DNA from: Caulobacter ginsengisoli
GTDB taxonomy: Bacteria > Pseudomonadota > Alphaproteobacteria > Caulobacterales > Caulobacteraceae
Assembly: GCF_030814835.1 (NCBI RefSeq)
Contig: NZ_JAUSVS010000002.1
Location: forward strand, 558,001 to 622,000
DNA length: 64,000 nt
Direction: 5' to 3'
Under the pieces are notes generated by a model. The model did no database searches, was not told the origin of the DNA, and saw only the letters and a list, made by a program, of their open reading frames with translations. Below are positions 32,429 through 40,717 of this stretch, in pieces (the stretch's first letter is position 1; each line of letters opens with the position of its first letter). The position numbers and the translations under genes were made by a program.

Positions 32429-32910
32429 GCAAGGTTCATATCCGTGCCCGGGTGAATGGCGATCCGGTCGAGTTCCTGGCCGAACAGGGCATGACCCTTC
32501 TGGACGCCCTGCGCGACGAGCTGGGCCTGACCGGCGCCAAGGAAGGCTGTGGCTCGGGCGACTGCGGCGCCTGCAGCATCATGGTCGACGAGCGGCTGGT
32601 CTGTTCCTGCCTGATGCTGGCCCCCGAGGCCGAGGGCCGGCGCATCGAGACAATCGAGGGCATGGCCCGCGACGGCGGCCTGCACCCGCTGCAGCGCAAG
32701 TTCCTGGAACATGCGGCCCTGCAGTGCGGCTTCTGCACGCCGGGTCTCTTGGTGGCCGCCAAGGCGCTGCTCGACCAGAACCCCGACCCCACCGAGACCG
32801 AGACCCGCTTCTGGCTGGCCGGCAACCTCTGCCGCTGCACCGGCTACGACAAGGTGATCCGGGCGGTGATGGATGCCGCCGCCGAACTTCGCCAAGCCCA
32901 CAGCGCCTGA
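32425..32910 (+). CDS. Molybdenum hydroxylase, 2Fe-2S small subunit (CoxS-like)
   Basis: 161 residues from GTG 32425. Plant-type cluster motif EGCGSGDCGACSIMVD with a later VCSCLML (Cys 42, 47, 50, 62 approximately) and the second cluster in LQCGFCTPGLLVA and GNLCRCTGYDKVI. All eight cluster Cys are present. Transfers electrons between the molybdenum centre and FAD. Confidence 0.95.
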   Translation: MSKVHIRARVNGDPVEFLAEQGMTLLDALRDELGLTGAKEGCGSGDCGACSIMVDERLVCSCLMLAPEAEGRRIETIEGMARDGGLHPLQRKFLEHAALQCGFCTPGLLVAAKALLDQNPDPTETETRFWLAGNLCRCTGYDKVIRAVMDAAAELRQAHSA

Positions 32911-32930
32911 ACCCCAAAGGAGCGCGTGAC

Positions 32931-35216
32931 ATGACCGACGTCATCGACAAGCCTAAGCAGGATGGGCCCGACCTGAAAGTCGTCGGCACCCGCCCGGTCC
33001 GCCCCGACGGGGTGGACAAGGTCACCGGCCGCGCCGCGTTCGGGGCGGACTACCGCCTGCCGGGCATGCTGACGGGGCGGATCCTGCGCAGCCCGCATCC
33101 GCATGCGAGGATCGTCTCGATCGACACGACCAAGGCCAAGGCCCTGGCCGGGGTGAAGGCGGTTGTGACGGCCGCCGACTTCCCCGACCTCGACTCCGAG
33201 GAATACGAGGCCGGCGAGAGCGCCGCCGACATCCGCGACCTGTCGCTGAACGTCATGGCCCGCCACAAGGTGCTGTATGACGGCCATGCGGTGGCCGCCG
33301 TCGCCGCCACCTCCGCTTCCGTCGCCGAGGAGGCCCTAGGCCTGATCGAGGTGGTCTACGAGGTTCTGCCCCACGTCACCGACGTCGTGGAGGCCATGTC
33401 GCCGACCGCCCCGCTGCTGCATGAGGGGATGATCACCCAGGGCGTGACGCCCCCGCCGACCCGGCCCTCGAACATCGCCAAGCGCTTCGCCTCCCAGCGC
33501 GGCGACCTGGAGGCCGGCTTCGCCGCCGCCGAGGTGGTCATCGAGGACAGCTTCACCACCCAGGCCGTCCACCAGGGCTATATCGAGCCCCACGCCTGCG
33601 TCGCCACCATGACCGAGGATGGCCAGTCGGTCGTCTGGTCGTCCAGCCAGGGCCAGTTCATGGTCCGCACCTACTGCGCCAAGCTGCTGGGGTTGGAAGT
33701 GGCCGACGTCCGGGTCATCCCGGCCGAGATCGGCGGCGGGTTCGGCGGCAAGACCACGGTCTATCTGGAGCCGGTCGCCCTGGCGCTTTCCCGCATCTCC
33801 GGCGCGCCGGTGAAGCTGGTGATGAGCCGCGACGAGGTGTTCCGCGCCACCGGCCCGACCTCGGGCACGGCGATCACCGTCAAGATCGGCGCGACCCGCG
33901 ACGGCAGGTTCACGGCCGCGCAGGTCGAGCTGAAATACCAGGCCGGCGCCTTCCCTGGCTCCCCGGCCGGGGCGGCGGTGATGACCGCGCTCGCCTGCTA
34001 CGACCTGGAGAACTTTTCCATCATCGGCTGGGACGTGGTGACCAACACCCCCAAGGTGGCGGCCTATCGCGCGCCGGGCGCTCCCATGGTCGCCTTCGCG
34101 GTCGAGGGCGTCATCGACGAGCTGGCCCGCAACCTGGGCATCGACCCCATTGCCATCCGCGAACTGAACGGCGTGCGCGACGGCATGAAGGCGTCCTACG
34201 GCCCGACCTTCCGCAACATCGGCTTCCAGGAAACCCTGCAGGCCGCCCGCGAGCACCCCCACTACAGCGCTCCGCTGGCGCCCGGCGAGGGCAGGGGGGT
34301 GGCGGCCGGCTTCTGGTTCAATGTCGGCGGCGAATCGACCGCGGCCCTGCACCTCAACGAGGACGGCAGCGCCGTGGTGGTCACCGGCAGCCCCGACATC
34401 GGCGGCTCGCGCGCCTCGATGGCCATGATGGCCGCCGAGGTGCTGGGCGTCGGCGCCGACCGCGTCCGGCCCGTCGTGGCCGACACCGCCTCGATCGGGT
34501 TTTCCATGCTGACCGGCGGCAGCCGCACCACCTTCGCCACCGGCATGGCCGTCACCCAGGCCGCCCAGAAGGTCGTCGAGAGCCTCAAGGCGCGGGCCGC
34601 CATGACCTGGGAAACCGGCGCCGAGCACGTCGCCTGGGAGAACGGCCAAGCCATCTGCCTCGACCCGGCCAAGGACGTCAAAGCCCTCAGCCTCGCCGAG
34701 CTGGCCGCCAACGCCGCCCGCACCGGCGGACCGATCAGCGCCGAGGTGTCGCTGAACGCCCAGGGCGCCGGCCCCGGCTTCGGGGTCCACATCTGCGACG
34801 TCGCCATCGACCGCGAGACCGGTCATGTCGCCATCACCCGCTACACGGCGGTGCAGGATGTCGGCCGGGCCATCCATCCGGCCTATGTCGAGGGCCAGAT
34901 CCAGGGCGGGGCGGCCCAGGGCATCGGCTGGGCGCTGAACGAGGAATATGTCTTCGGCGACGACGGCCGCATGCAGAACAGCGGCTTCCTCGACTACCGC
35001 ATGCCGGTGGCCAGCGACCTGCCGATGATCGAGGCGGTGATGGTCGAGGTGCCCAATCCCCGCCACCCGTTCGGCGCCAAGGGCGTCGGTGAAGTGCCGA
35101 TCGTGCCGCCGCTGGCCGCCGTCGCCAACGCCGTGCGCGGGGCGCTGGGCTTCCGCATGGCGCACCTGCCTCTGTCGCCGCCCAAGGTCCGCGCCGCGCT
35201 CGACCGTAGCGGCTGA
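32931..35216 (+). CDS. Molybdenum hydroxylase, molybdopterin large subunit (CoxL/XdhB-like)
   Basis: 761 residues from ATG 32931, AAGGAG upstream. DGVDKVTGRAAFGADYRLPG opens the domain, EIGGGFGGKTTVYLEPVALA is the Mo-pterin-binding Gly loop, VAAYRAPGAPMVAFAVEGVI lies near the active site, and GAKGVGEVPIVPPLAAVANA holds the catalytic Glu (about residue 730). The CO-dehydrogenase AYxCSFR active-site loop is not present, so it is a hydroxylase of organic substrates rather than a CO dehydrogenase. Substrate unknown. Order M-S-L as in cox clusters. Confidence 0.93.
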   Translation: MTDVIDKPKQDGPDLKVVGTRPVRPDGVDKVTGRAAFGADYRLPGMLTGRILRSPHPHARIVSIDTTKAKALAGVKAVVTAADFPDLDSEEYEAGESAADIRDLSLNVMARHKVLYDGHAVAAVAATSASVAEEALGLIEVVYEVLPHVTDVVEAMSPTAPLLHEGMITQGVTPPPTRPSNIAKRFASQRGDLEAGFAAAEVVIEDSFTTQAVHQGYIEPHACVATMTEDGQSVVWSSSQGQFMVRTYCAKLLGLEVADVRVIPAEIGGGFGGKTTVYLEPVALALSRISGAPVKLVMSRDEVFRATGPTSGTAITVKIGATRDGRFTAAQVELKYQAGAFPGSPAGAAVMTALACYDLENFSIIGWDVVTNTPKVAAYRAPGAPMVAFAVEGVIDELARNLGIDPIAIRELNGVRDGMKASYGPTFRNIGFQETLQAAREHPHYSAPLAPGEGRGVAAGFWFNVGGESTAALHLNEDGSAVVVTGSPDIGGSRASMAMMAAEVLGVGADRVRPVVADTASIGFSMLTGGSRTTFATGMAVTQAAQKVVESLKARAAMTWETGAEHVAWENGQAICLDPAKDVKALSLAELAANAARTGGPISAEVSLNAQGAGPGFGVHICDVAIDRETGHVAITRYTAVQDVGRAIHPAYVEGQIQGGAAQGIGWALNEEYVFGDDGRMQNSGFLDYRMPVASDLPMIEAVMVEVPNPRHPFGAKGVGEVPIVPPLAAVANAVRGALGFRMAHLPLSPPKVRAALDRSG

Positions 35217-35218
35217 GC

Positions 35219-35467
35219 ATGGCCCAGGTGGTCGCCGTCTCGTCCGACGTCCTGGCCTTCACGGGCGGGGAGACCCGGTTCGAGGTGGCGGCCGACACGG
35301 TGCGCCGGCTGATCCTGGCCCTGGACGAGCGGTTCCCGGGGCTGGGCGACCTCATCGAGCGCCGGGTGGCCATCGCCATCGACGGTGAGATCCACCGCAA
35401 CGCCTGGGGCGCGGCGCTGAGGCCCGACAGTGAGGTGGTGCTGATCGACAGGATAGGCGGCGGCTAG
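35219..35467 (+). CDS. MoaD/ThiS-like sulphur carrier protein, 82 aa
   Basis: Starts two bases after the large-subunit stop. Beta-grasp pattern: VVAVSSDVLAFTGGETRFEV, AADTVRRLILALDERFPGLG, VAIAIDGEIHRNAWGAAL, SEVVLIDRIGGG. The chain ends in Gly-Gly-Gly, keeping the C-terminal Gly-Gly that MoaD/ThiS proteins use to carry thiocarboxylate sulphur. Location at the end of a molybdenum hydroxylase operon points to the cofactor (dithiolene or sulphido ligand) or to a dedicated carrier; this link is inference. Confidence 0.78.
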   Translation: MAQVVAVSSDVLAFTGGETRFEVAADTVRRLILALDERFPGLGDLIERRVAIAIDGEIHRNAWGAALRPDSEVVLIDRIGGG

Positions 35468-35469
35468 GA

Positions 35470-35527
35470 CCGCTTGCATATCCGGATCGGTCCTGCTATT
35501 TCGAAACTGGTTGCAAATTGCAAGCGG
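35470..35527. promoter_or_regulatory. Operator-like repeats upstream of RibD-like reductase
   Basis: TTGCAA-A-TTGCAA (35511-35523) is a perfect palindrome; in addition CCGCTTGCA (35470-35478) and TGCAAGCGG (35519-35527) form a nine-base inverted repeat spanning about 58 bases. This double structure 13 bases before the start suggests binding and possible looping by a dimeric regulator of the HxlR/MarR/ArsR type. None is encoded adjacent. Confidence 0.5.
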
Positions 35528-35539
35528 TGAGGTGTCGTC

Positions 35540-36178
35540 ATGTCCAAGGTCAAGGTCGCCGGTTTCTCGGTCTCGCTCGACGGTTTCGGGGCGGGGTCCG
35601 ATCAGAGCCTGGAGAACCCGCTCGGCAGGCGTGGCGAGGAGCTTCATGAGTGGATATTCAACACCCGTTTCTTCAAGGACATGATCGGGGAGGGCGGTGG
35701 GGTCGACGGCGTCGACCAGGACTTCGCCCACGCCGCCATGGATGGCTTCGGCGCCCACATCCTGGGCCGCAACATGTTCGCCCCGAGCCGAGGCGACTGG
35801 ACCGACGACGCGTGGAAGGGCTGGTGGGGCGACAACCCGCCCTATCACGTCCCGACCTTCGTCCTGACCCACTACCCGCGTGACCCCATCGTCATGGAGG
35901 GGGGCACCACCTTCTATTTCGTCAATGGGGCCATGGCGGCGCTGGAGCAGGCCAGGGCGGCGGCCGGGAATCTGGACGTCAAGGTCGGCGGCGGCGTCTC
36001 GACGGTGCGGCAGTATCTGACCGCAGGCGTCATCGACGAGATGCACCTGGCCATCTCGCCCGTCGTGCTGGGTCAGGGCGAGGCGCTGTTCACCGGGCTG
36101 GACCTGCCTGCCCTGGGCTATCGCGTCACCTCCAGCACCGCCAGCGACCTGGCGACCCATGTCACCTTCAGCCGATAG
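35540..36178 (+). CDS. RibD C-terminal/dihydrofolate reductase-like protein
   Basis: 212 residues. KVAGFSVSLDGFGAGSDQSL at the N-terminus, FGAHILGRNMFAP, VPTFVLTHYPRDPI, LDVKVGGGVSTVRQYL, IDEMHLAISPVVLGQG are conserved blocks of the DHFR-like RibD_C family; the Gly-Gly-Gly loop binds NADPH. Stand-alone members are reductases of unknown substrate. Followed after 10 bases by a GST gene on the same strand. Confidence 0.9.
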   Translation: MSKVKVAGFSVSLDGFGAGSDQSLENPLGRRGEELHEWIFNTRFFKDMIGEGGGVDGVDQDFAHAAMDGFGAHILGRNMFAPSRGDWTDDAWKGWWGDNPPYHVPTFVLTHYPRDPIVMEGGTTFYFVNGAMAALEQARAAAGNLDVKVGGGVSTVRQYLTAGVIDEMHLAISPVVLGQGEALFTGLDLPALGYRVTSSTASDLATHVTFSR

Positions 36179-36188
36179 GAACGCGGCC

Positions 36189-36845
36189 ATGACCCTGGCG
36201 ATGTATCTCCACCCCCTGTCCTCCTATGTGCAGAAGGCCAAGACCGGCTTCTACGAAAAAGGCGTGCCGTTCGAGGCCAAGATGCTGGACGGCTCCGAAC
36301 CCGTGGCCAGCGAGTTTGGCGCCCTCTGGCCCATCGGCAAGTTCCCGGTGGTGGTGGACAACGGCCAGCTGGTCTTCGAGGCGACCGGCATCATCGAGTA
36401 TCTGGAGGCGAAGTATCCGGATACCCCTCGGCTGATCCCGGCCAGCCCGGCCGCCGCCGCCGAGGTGCGGATGTGGGATCGCTTCTTCGACAACTACGTC
36501 AACTATCCCCAGCAGCGGATCGTCTACCTCGCCATCGGCCGCGAGCCCGCCGACGGCCAGGACGGCGCCCGCTGGAAGGACGAGTTCGACAAGGCCTACG
36601 CCCTGCTCGACAAACGCATGGAGGGCCGCGAATGGGCGGCCGCCGACCAGTTCAGCCTGGCCGACTGCGCCGCCGCGCCGGCCCTGCTCTACGCCGACTG
36701 GACCTACGCCATTCCGCGCCAGTTCAAGCATCTGTGGGCCTATCGCGACCGCCTGCTGGCCCGGCCCAGCTACGCCCGCGCCCTCGACGAGGCCCGGCCC
36801 TACCGCCACATGTTCCCGCTGGGGGCGCCGGAAGGGCGGGACTGA
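36189..36845 (+). CDS. Glutathione S-transferase family protein
   Basis: 218 residues from ATG 36189 (AGGAA upstream; the earlier in-frame start at 36159 overlaps the previous gene). Thioredoxin-like N-domain: LHPLSSYVQKAKTGFYEKGV, then GKFPVVVDNGQLVFEATGII with cis-Pro and the Glu-Ala/Ser pair that binds glutathione; helical C-domain with FSLADCAAAPALLYADW. Probable detoxification or stress enzyme, co-transcribed with the RibD-like gene. Confidence 0.88.
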   Translation: MTLAMYLHPLSSYVQKAKTGFYEKGVPFEAKMLDGSEPVASEFGALWPIGKFPVVVDNGQLVFEATGIIEYLEAKYPDTPRLIPASPAAAAEVRMWDRFFDNYVNYPQQRIVYLAIGREPADGQDGARWKDEFDKAYALLDKRMEGREWAAADQFSLADCAAAPALLYADWTYAIPRQFKHLWAYRDRLLARPSYARALDEARPYRHMFPLGAPEGRD

Positions 36846-36849
36846 ATAC

Positions 36850-37248
36850 CTAGGCGGGCAGGCGCGCCGACCGGCCCTGCGCAGCGATCAGCCGCACGGC
36901 CTTGCGGTCGAAGGAAACAAAAGTCTCCGCACCCAGCCAGTAGCCTTCGAAGGCGATTACGCCGTCGGCGAAGTCGCCGCCTGCTTCGAGCATCGCCAGG
37001 CCCGCTTCCGCGGCCGGCCGGTTGGTTTCGATATTGGCGCCGTTCAAGAGGCCACGAAGCGCCTTGGAGACATCGGAGCCTTCGATCCCGTAGCCTCGCT
37101 CCAACACCCATACCAGCTCACAAAGAGCGGCCAGGGGGAGAGCGACAAGTTCAGCCGCGGACAGTTCGGCTTGCGCCGCCTCGGCCTGATCGAGGTCGTC
37201 GCCGACCAGAACGCGGACGAGAAGATTGGTGTCAGCCGTGATCCTCAC
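36850..37248 (-). CDS. vapC: PIN-domain ribonuclease toxin (VapC family)
   Basis: 132 residues from GTG at 37246-37248, which overlaps the antitoxin stop as GTGA; the longer TTG start (37263) is less likely. The four acidic PIN residues are readable: ADTNLLVR (Asp), CELVWVLER (Glu), GGDFADGVI (Asp), FDRKAVRL (Asp). VapC toxins cleave tRNA or rRNA when the antitoxin is degraded. Pairing with an AbrB-like antitoxin and an upstream operator supports an intact TA module. Confidence 0.88.
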   Translation of the reverse strand: MRITADTNLLVRVLVGDDLDQAEAAQAELSAAELVALPLAALCELVWVLERGYGIEGSDVSKALRGLLNGANIETNRPAAEAGLAMLEAGGDFADGVIAFEGYWLGAETFVSFDRKAVRLIAAQGRSARLPA

Positions 37249-37496
37249 CGCTTTCCGGCCCAACCCTGAGCGGCGACCTCATTGATCTCCTCGATCGAGA
37301 GCGCCACCGAGGTCTTCGATTTGAGCATGCCGAACACCTCGGAGATGTCACCCGTCGGTCTGGCGGCCTGGACCTCCAGGCGGCCGTCGGGAAGTTTATG
37401 GACTTCCAGCTTCTCGCCGGGCCCTACTCCCAGGTGCTGCAGGAGGTCCTTGCGGAAGGTGACCTGACCCTTGGCGGTCACGGTGAGTTTGCTCAT
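37245..37496 (-). CDS. vapB: AbrB/MazE-like antitoxin
   Basis: 83 residues from ATG at 37494-37496. SKLTVTAKGQVTFRKDLLQH is the swapped-hairpin AbrB DNA-binding motif (KGQVTxRKxL), followed by LGVGPGEKLEVHKLPDGRLE. The C-terminal helical tail (SIEEINEVAAQGW) would wrap the toxin. Overlaps vapC by four bases; controls its own promoter through the inverted repeat upstream. Confidence 0.9.
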   Translation of the reverse strand: MSKLTVTAKGQVTFRKDLLQHLGVGPGEKLEVHKLPDGRLEVQAARPTGDISEVFGMLKSKTSVALSIEEINEVAAQGWAGKR

Positions 37497-37517
37497 CGGA
37501 CGAACTCCAGATCCGGC

Positions 37518-37543
37518 AATGTAAGGCTCATCGTCCTTACATT
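37518..37543. promoter_or_regulatory. Operator of the vapBC-like module
   Basis: AATGTAAGG-CTCATCGT-CCTTACATT: nine-base perfect arms with an eight-base spacer, 22 bases upstream of the antitoxin start. Matches the expectation for TA autoregulation by an AbrB-type antitoxin. Its outer edge touches the stop codon of the adjacent TetR gene. Confidence 0.75.
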
Positions 37544-38127
37544 CAATCCTCACTCACCGCATGAGCCATGGCGGCCAGCGTCGCCTTGGCCAGGGCCAGG
37601 TCGTCGCGACCCTTGCGCAGGGCCTCCGGGGTCTGGCCGTCGAGCAGCAGGACGGTCAGGCCGTGCACGAACGACCAGGCGGCCATGACGGCGTCGCCCT
37701 CCTCGCCATAGGCGGCGCCGATGGCGGCGCTGGCCCGGGCGAGGCTGGCCTGGGCGGCGGCGGCCAGCTCGGGGAAGGCTGTCCGGTCGACCTGGTCGGA
37801 GAACATCAGCCGAAACACCGCCGGCCGCTCCAGGGCGAAGGCGACATAGGCCAGGCCCCGCTCCTGCATGACGCCGCCGGTCCCGCGCTTGCCAGCCTGA
37901 TCGGTGCGTTCGGCCAGGGCCTCGAAGCCGGCCGTGGCGATCGCCGCCAGCAACGCTTCGCGCGTGGGAAAGTGGCGATAGGGGGCATTGTGGGAGACGC
38001 CCAGCCGTCTGGCGACCTCGCGCAGCGCCAGATTGGCCGCCCCAACCTCGCCCAGCAGCGCTTCGCCCTCGGCGACCAGGGCGCGCCGCAGATCGCCATG
38101 ATGATAGGGACGCTCAGATGTTGGCAT
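37543..38127 (-). CDS. TetR family transcriptional regulator
   Basis: 194 residues from ATG at 38125-38127. PYHHGDLRRALVAEGEALLG, ANLALREVARRLGVSHNAPY and RHFPTREALLAAIATAGFEA form the DNA-binding domain of the TetR WHG-type branch (C-terminal FVHGLTVLLLDGQ). Divergent from an SDR gene with short palindromes between, so most likely represses it and itself. Confidence 0.9.
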   Translation of the reverse strand: MPTSERPYHHGDLRRALVAEGEALLGEVGAANLALREVARRLGVSHNAPYRHFPTREALLAAIATAGFEALAERTDQAGKRGTGGVMQERGLAYVAFALERPAVFRLMFSDQVDRTAFPELAAAAQASLARASAAIGAAYGEEGDAVMAAWSFVHGLTVLLLDGQTPEALRKGRDDLALAKATLAAMAHAVSED

Positions 38128-38128
38128 T

Positions 38129-38140
38129 GACAACATTGTC
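38129..38140. promoter_or_regulatory. Short palindrome at TetR/SDR divergent promoter
   Basis: GACAA-CA-TTGTC directly abuts the TetR start codon. A second, looser pair (ATGTTG...TGTCAA at 38151-38166) repeats the same half-site elements. Consistent with a TetR autoregulatory operator in the 59-base divergent gap. Confidence 0.5.
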
Positions 38141-38186
38141 TCCAGCCTTGATGTTGCTCCTGTCAACTTAGAACCGGGAGCCGCGA

Positions 38187-38936
38187 ATGGCCAAGGAAAT
38201 CTGGATCGTCGGAGCCTCGCAGGGCCTGGGGCTGCAGGTGGCGCGGGACTATGCGCGGCGAAAGCGCCGGGTGGTGGGACTGGGCCGGCGGCCCTGCCCG
38301 GCGCCCGACCTGTTCGAGGCCTGGCGCCAGGCGGACGTCACCAGCCTCGACAGCTTCGAGGCCGCCATCGCCGGCCTGTATGGCGAGGGGCGGGGGCCGG
38401 CGGTGATCGTCTACATGGCCTCGACCCTCTACCAGGGGCCGCTCACCGAGGCGCCGGACGCCATGCTGCGGGCCGAGATCGACACCAACTATCTGGGCTT
38501 CGTGCGGCTCTGCCAGGCGGTCGCCGCCTTCAAGCCGACCGGCCAGACGGTGCGGCTGGTCGCCGTGGCCTCGACGCTGGGCTATGTCGGCTGTCCCTCG
38601 CTGGACGGCTACAGCGCCTCCAAGGCCGCCCTGATCAGCTTCGCCCGCTCGTCCCGCCGCGAACTGGCCGGCCATCGCATCGCCGTGCAGATCCTGTCCC
38701 CGCCCCACATGACCGACGGCGGCGCCGACCTGGTCGGCCCCCAGCCCTTCACCAAGGCCTGGGCCGCGCCGCGGTTCGCCAGGGCGGCCGAGCGCGGACC
38801 GCCCGAACGGCTGCTGGGGTTCTCCAACGGGTTGATGCTGCTGATGGCGCGCCTGGCCCGCCCCCTGGCCCAGGCCATCATGGACGGCATCGGCGCCGAC
38901 GCCCTTCGGCGCGGCGCGCGGCGGCCGGCCGTCTAG
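38187..38936 (+). CDS. Short-chain dehydrogenase/reductase
   Basis: 249 residues. IVGASQGLGLQVARDYA cofactor loop, GRRPC after strand 2 (Arg, suggesting NADPH), VYMASTLYQGP in place of the usual NNAG, catalytic VASTLGYVG, YSASKAALISF (Tyr-x3-Lys), and SPPHMTDGG. A long C-terminal helical tail with LLGFSNGLMLLMARLARPL may associate with membranes. Target of the divergent TetR regulator by position. GGGAG precedes the ATG. Confidence 0.87.
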   Translation: MAKEIWIVGASQGLGLQVARDYARRKRRVVGLGRRPCPAPDLFEAWRQADVTSLDSFEAAIAGLYGEGRGPAVIVYMASTLYQGPLTEAPDAMLRAEIDTNYLGFVRLCQAVAAFKPTGQTVRLVAVASTLGYVGCPSLDGYSASKAALISFARSSRRELAGHRIAVQILSPPHMTDGGADLVGPQPFTKAWAAPRFARAAERGPPERLLGFSNGLMLLMARLARPLAQAIMDGIGADALRRGARRPAV

Positions 38937-39754
38937 GACCCCTTGCCGTGCGACCAGGTCTCGGCCAGGGCGTCGCCTCTGGCCAGTTGCGCGGGGGTCA
39001 ACCGGGCCGCCAACTCGGCCAGGTCCGATTGGGCGTTCTTCAACCGCTTGTCGGTAGGTTCGAAATTGGCGACGGCCAGCTTTTGCCAAGCGTAGGCTTT
39101 CACCGCGTCCTTGGCGACGCCCTCACCCCTTTCGTAGCAGATGGAGAGGTTGGCCTGAGCGCCCGGCAGGCCCTGATCGGCCGCCTTCCGGAGCCAACGG
39201 ACGCCCTCTTCGGGGTTCTTATCGACGCCTTCGCCCTTGAGATACAGTATGCCCAGGTTTGCCTGGGCCTTGGCTTGGCCGGCGTCCGCCGCCTCGCGAT
39301 ACAGCCTGGCGGCTTCGACATTGTCCTCCGGGACGCCCCGGCCGTTGTCCAGGTGGGTCGCCAGATTGAAGAGCGCCTCGAGGTCCCCCTGCGCGGCGGC
39401 CAGGCGATAGAGCCGCACCGCCTCGGCGTCGCTCTTCGGCACGCCCTCTCCGGCGCTGTACATGATCGCCAGGTTGTACTGGGCGTCCGAGTCGCCCTGA
39501 TCGGCGGCGAGGCGGTACCAGCGCGCGGCCTCCGCATTGTCCTCGGGCACGCCCAGGCCCTGGTCATAGAACAGACCCATGTCGTACTGAGCGACGGCGT
39601 CACCCTTTTCCGCCACAGGCCGGGTCAGGCGCATGGCCTCCGCATAATCCTTGCGTTTGAAGGCGTCGGTGGCGTCCTCAAGGGAGCCCGCCAGCGCTGC
39701 TCCGGCCACCAGCAGCAGGCTGGCCAACATCGGTGCGAACAGACGTGATTTCAT
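38933..39754 (-). CDS. Sel1-repeat (TPR-like) exported protein A
   Basis: 273 residues with signal peptide (MKSRLFAPMLASLLLVAGAALAG, read in part). About six 36-residue Sel1 repeats of the form AxxYNLAxMYxxGxGVPxDxxEAxxWYRxAADQG. Sel1 proteins are scaffold or signalling adaptors, often periplasmic. The next gene upstream is a close paralogue; the pair overlaps in design from signal to C-terminal YAWxKLAVANFxPxDKRL. Four-base convergent overlap with the SDR. Confidence 0.88.
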   Translation of the reverse strand: MKSRLFAPMLASLLLVAGAALAGSLEDATDAFKRKDYAEAMRLTRPVAEKGDAVAQYDMGLFYDQGLGVPEDNAEAARWYRLAADQGDSDAQYNLAIMYSAGEGVPKSDAEAVRLYRLAAAQGDLEALFNLATHLDNGRGVPEDNVEAARLYREAADAGQAKAQANLGILYLKGEGVDKNPEEGVRWLRKAADQGLPGAQANLSICYERGEGVAKDAVKAYAWQKLAVANFEPTDKRLKNAQSDLAELAARLTPAQLARGDALAETWSHGKGS

Positions 39755-39781
39755 GCCAATTCCCCTCGAAAATCGATGGCC

Positions 39782-40717
39782 TTACGAACCGGACGAGCTG
39801 TTGTGCGACCAGGCCTCCGCCATTCGGTCCCCTCGGGCGCGCTCCTCGGGGCTTAGTTTGGCGGTCAGCATCAGCGCGTCCGACCGCGCTTCGCTCAGCC
39901 GCTTGTCGTCCGGCTTGAAATTGGCGACGGCCAGCTTCAGCCAGGCATAGGCCTTCACCTCGTCCCGGGTGACGCCGATGCCCTTGCGATAGCAGTAGGC
40001 CAGGTTGGCCTGGGCGCCGGCCTCACCCTGGTCGGCCGCCATCTGGAACCAGTGGACGCCCATCTCGGGGTCGCGGTCGACACCCTCGCCGTCGATATAC
40101 ATCACGCCGAGATTACCCTGGGCCAGGGCGCTGCCGGCCTCGGCGGCCTTGCGATAGAGCCGGACCGCCTCGACATTGTCCTCGGCCATGCCCTCGCCGT
40201 TGTCGTACATGATCGCCAGATTGTAGGTGGCGTTGACGTCGCCCTGGTCGGAGGCGAGCCGGTAGTAGCGCGCCGCCTCGCCAGAGTTCTTCGGCACGCC
40301 TTCGCCGGCGTCGTACATCAGGCCCAGATTGAACTGGGCGGCCCGGTTGCCCTGGTCCGCGGCGCGGCGGTACCATTTGGCCGCCTCCTTGTCGTTGAGC
40401 GGCACGCCGTCGCCCTCGTCATAGAACAGGCCGAGCGCCAGCTGGGCGTCGGCGTCGCCCTGGTCGGCGGCGAGCCGGTACCATTTCGCGGCCTGGGCGT
40501 CGTCCTCCTGGACGCCATACCCCTCGTCGTAGATCAGCCCCAGATCGTACTGCGCCGCGGCGTCGCCCTTTTCGGCGATAGGCAGTAGCAGCCGCAGCGC
40601 CGTGGCGTAGTCCTTGCGGTCCAGGGCGTCATTGGCGTCGTCGATGGCGTCGGCCCAGGCGGCCCCCGCCAGCAACAGCAGGCCGGCGAGCACCGGCGCG
40701 AACAGACGCGTTTTCAC
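39782..40717 (-). CDS. Sel1-repeat (TPR-like) exported protein B
   Basis: 311 residues, same architecture as its downstream neighbour with one additional repeat (about seven). Signal peptide MKTRLFAPVLAGLLLLAGAA. Shared C-terminal block VKAYAWLKLAVANFKPDDKR shows recent tandem duplication followed by divergence in repeat number. 27 bases separate the two genes. No catalytic domain. Confidence 0.88.
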   Translation of the reverse strand: MKTRLFAPVLAGLLLLAGAAWADAIDDANDALDRKDYATALRLLLPIAEKGDAAAQYDLGLIYDEGYGVQEDDAQAAKWYRLAADQGDADAQLALGLFYDEGDGVPLNDKEAAKWYRRAADQGNRAAQFNLGLMYDAGEGVPKNSGEAARYYRLASDQGDVNATYNLAIMYDNGEGMAEDNVEAVRLYRKAAEAGSALAQGNLGVMYIDGEGVDRDPEMGVHWFQMAADQGEAGAQANLAYCYRKGIGVTRDEVKAYAWLKLAVANFKPDDKRLSEARSDALMLTAKLSPEERARGDRMAEAWSHNSSSGS

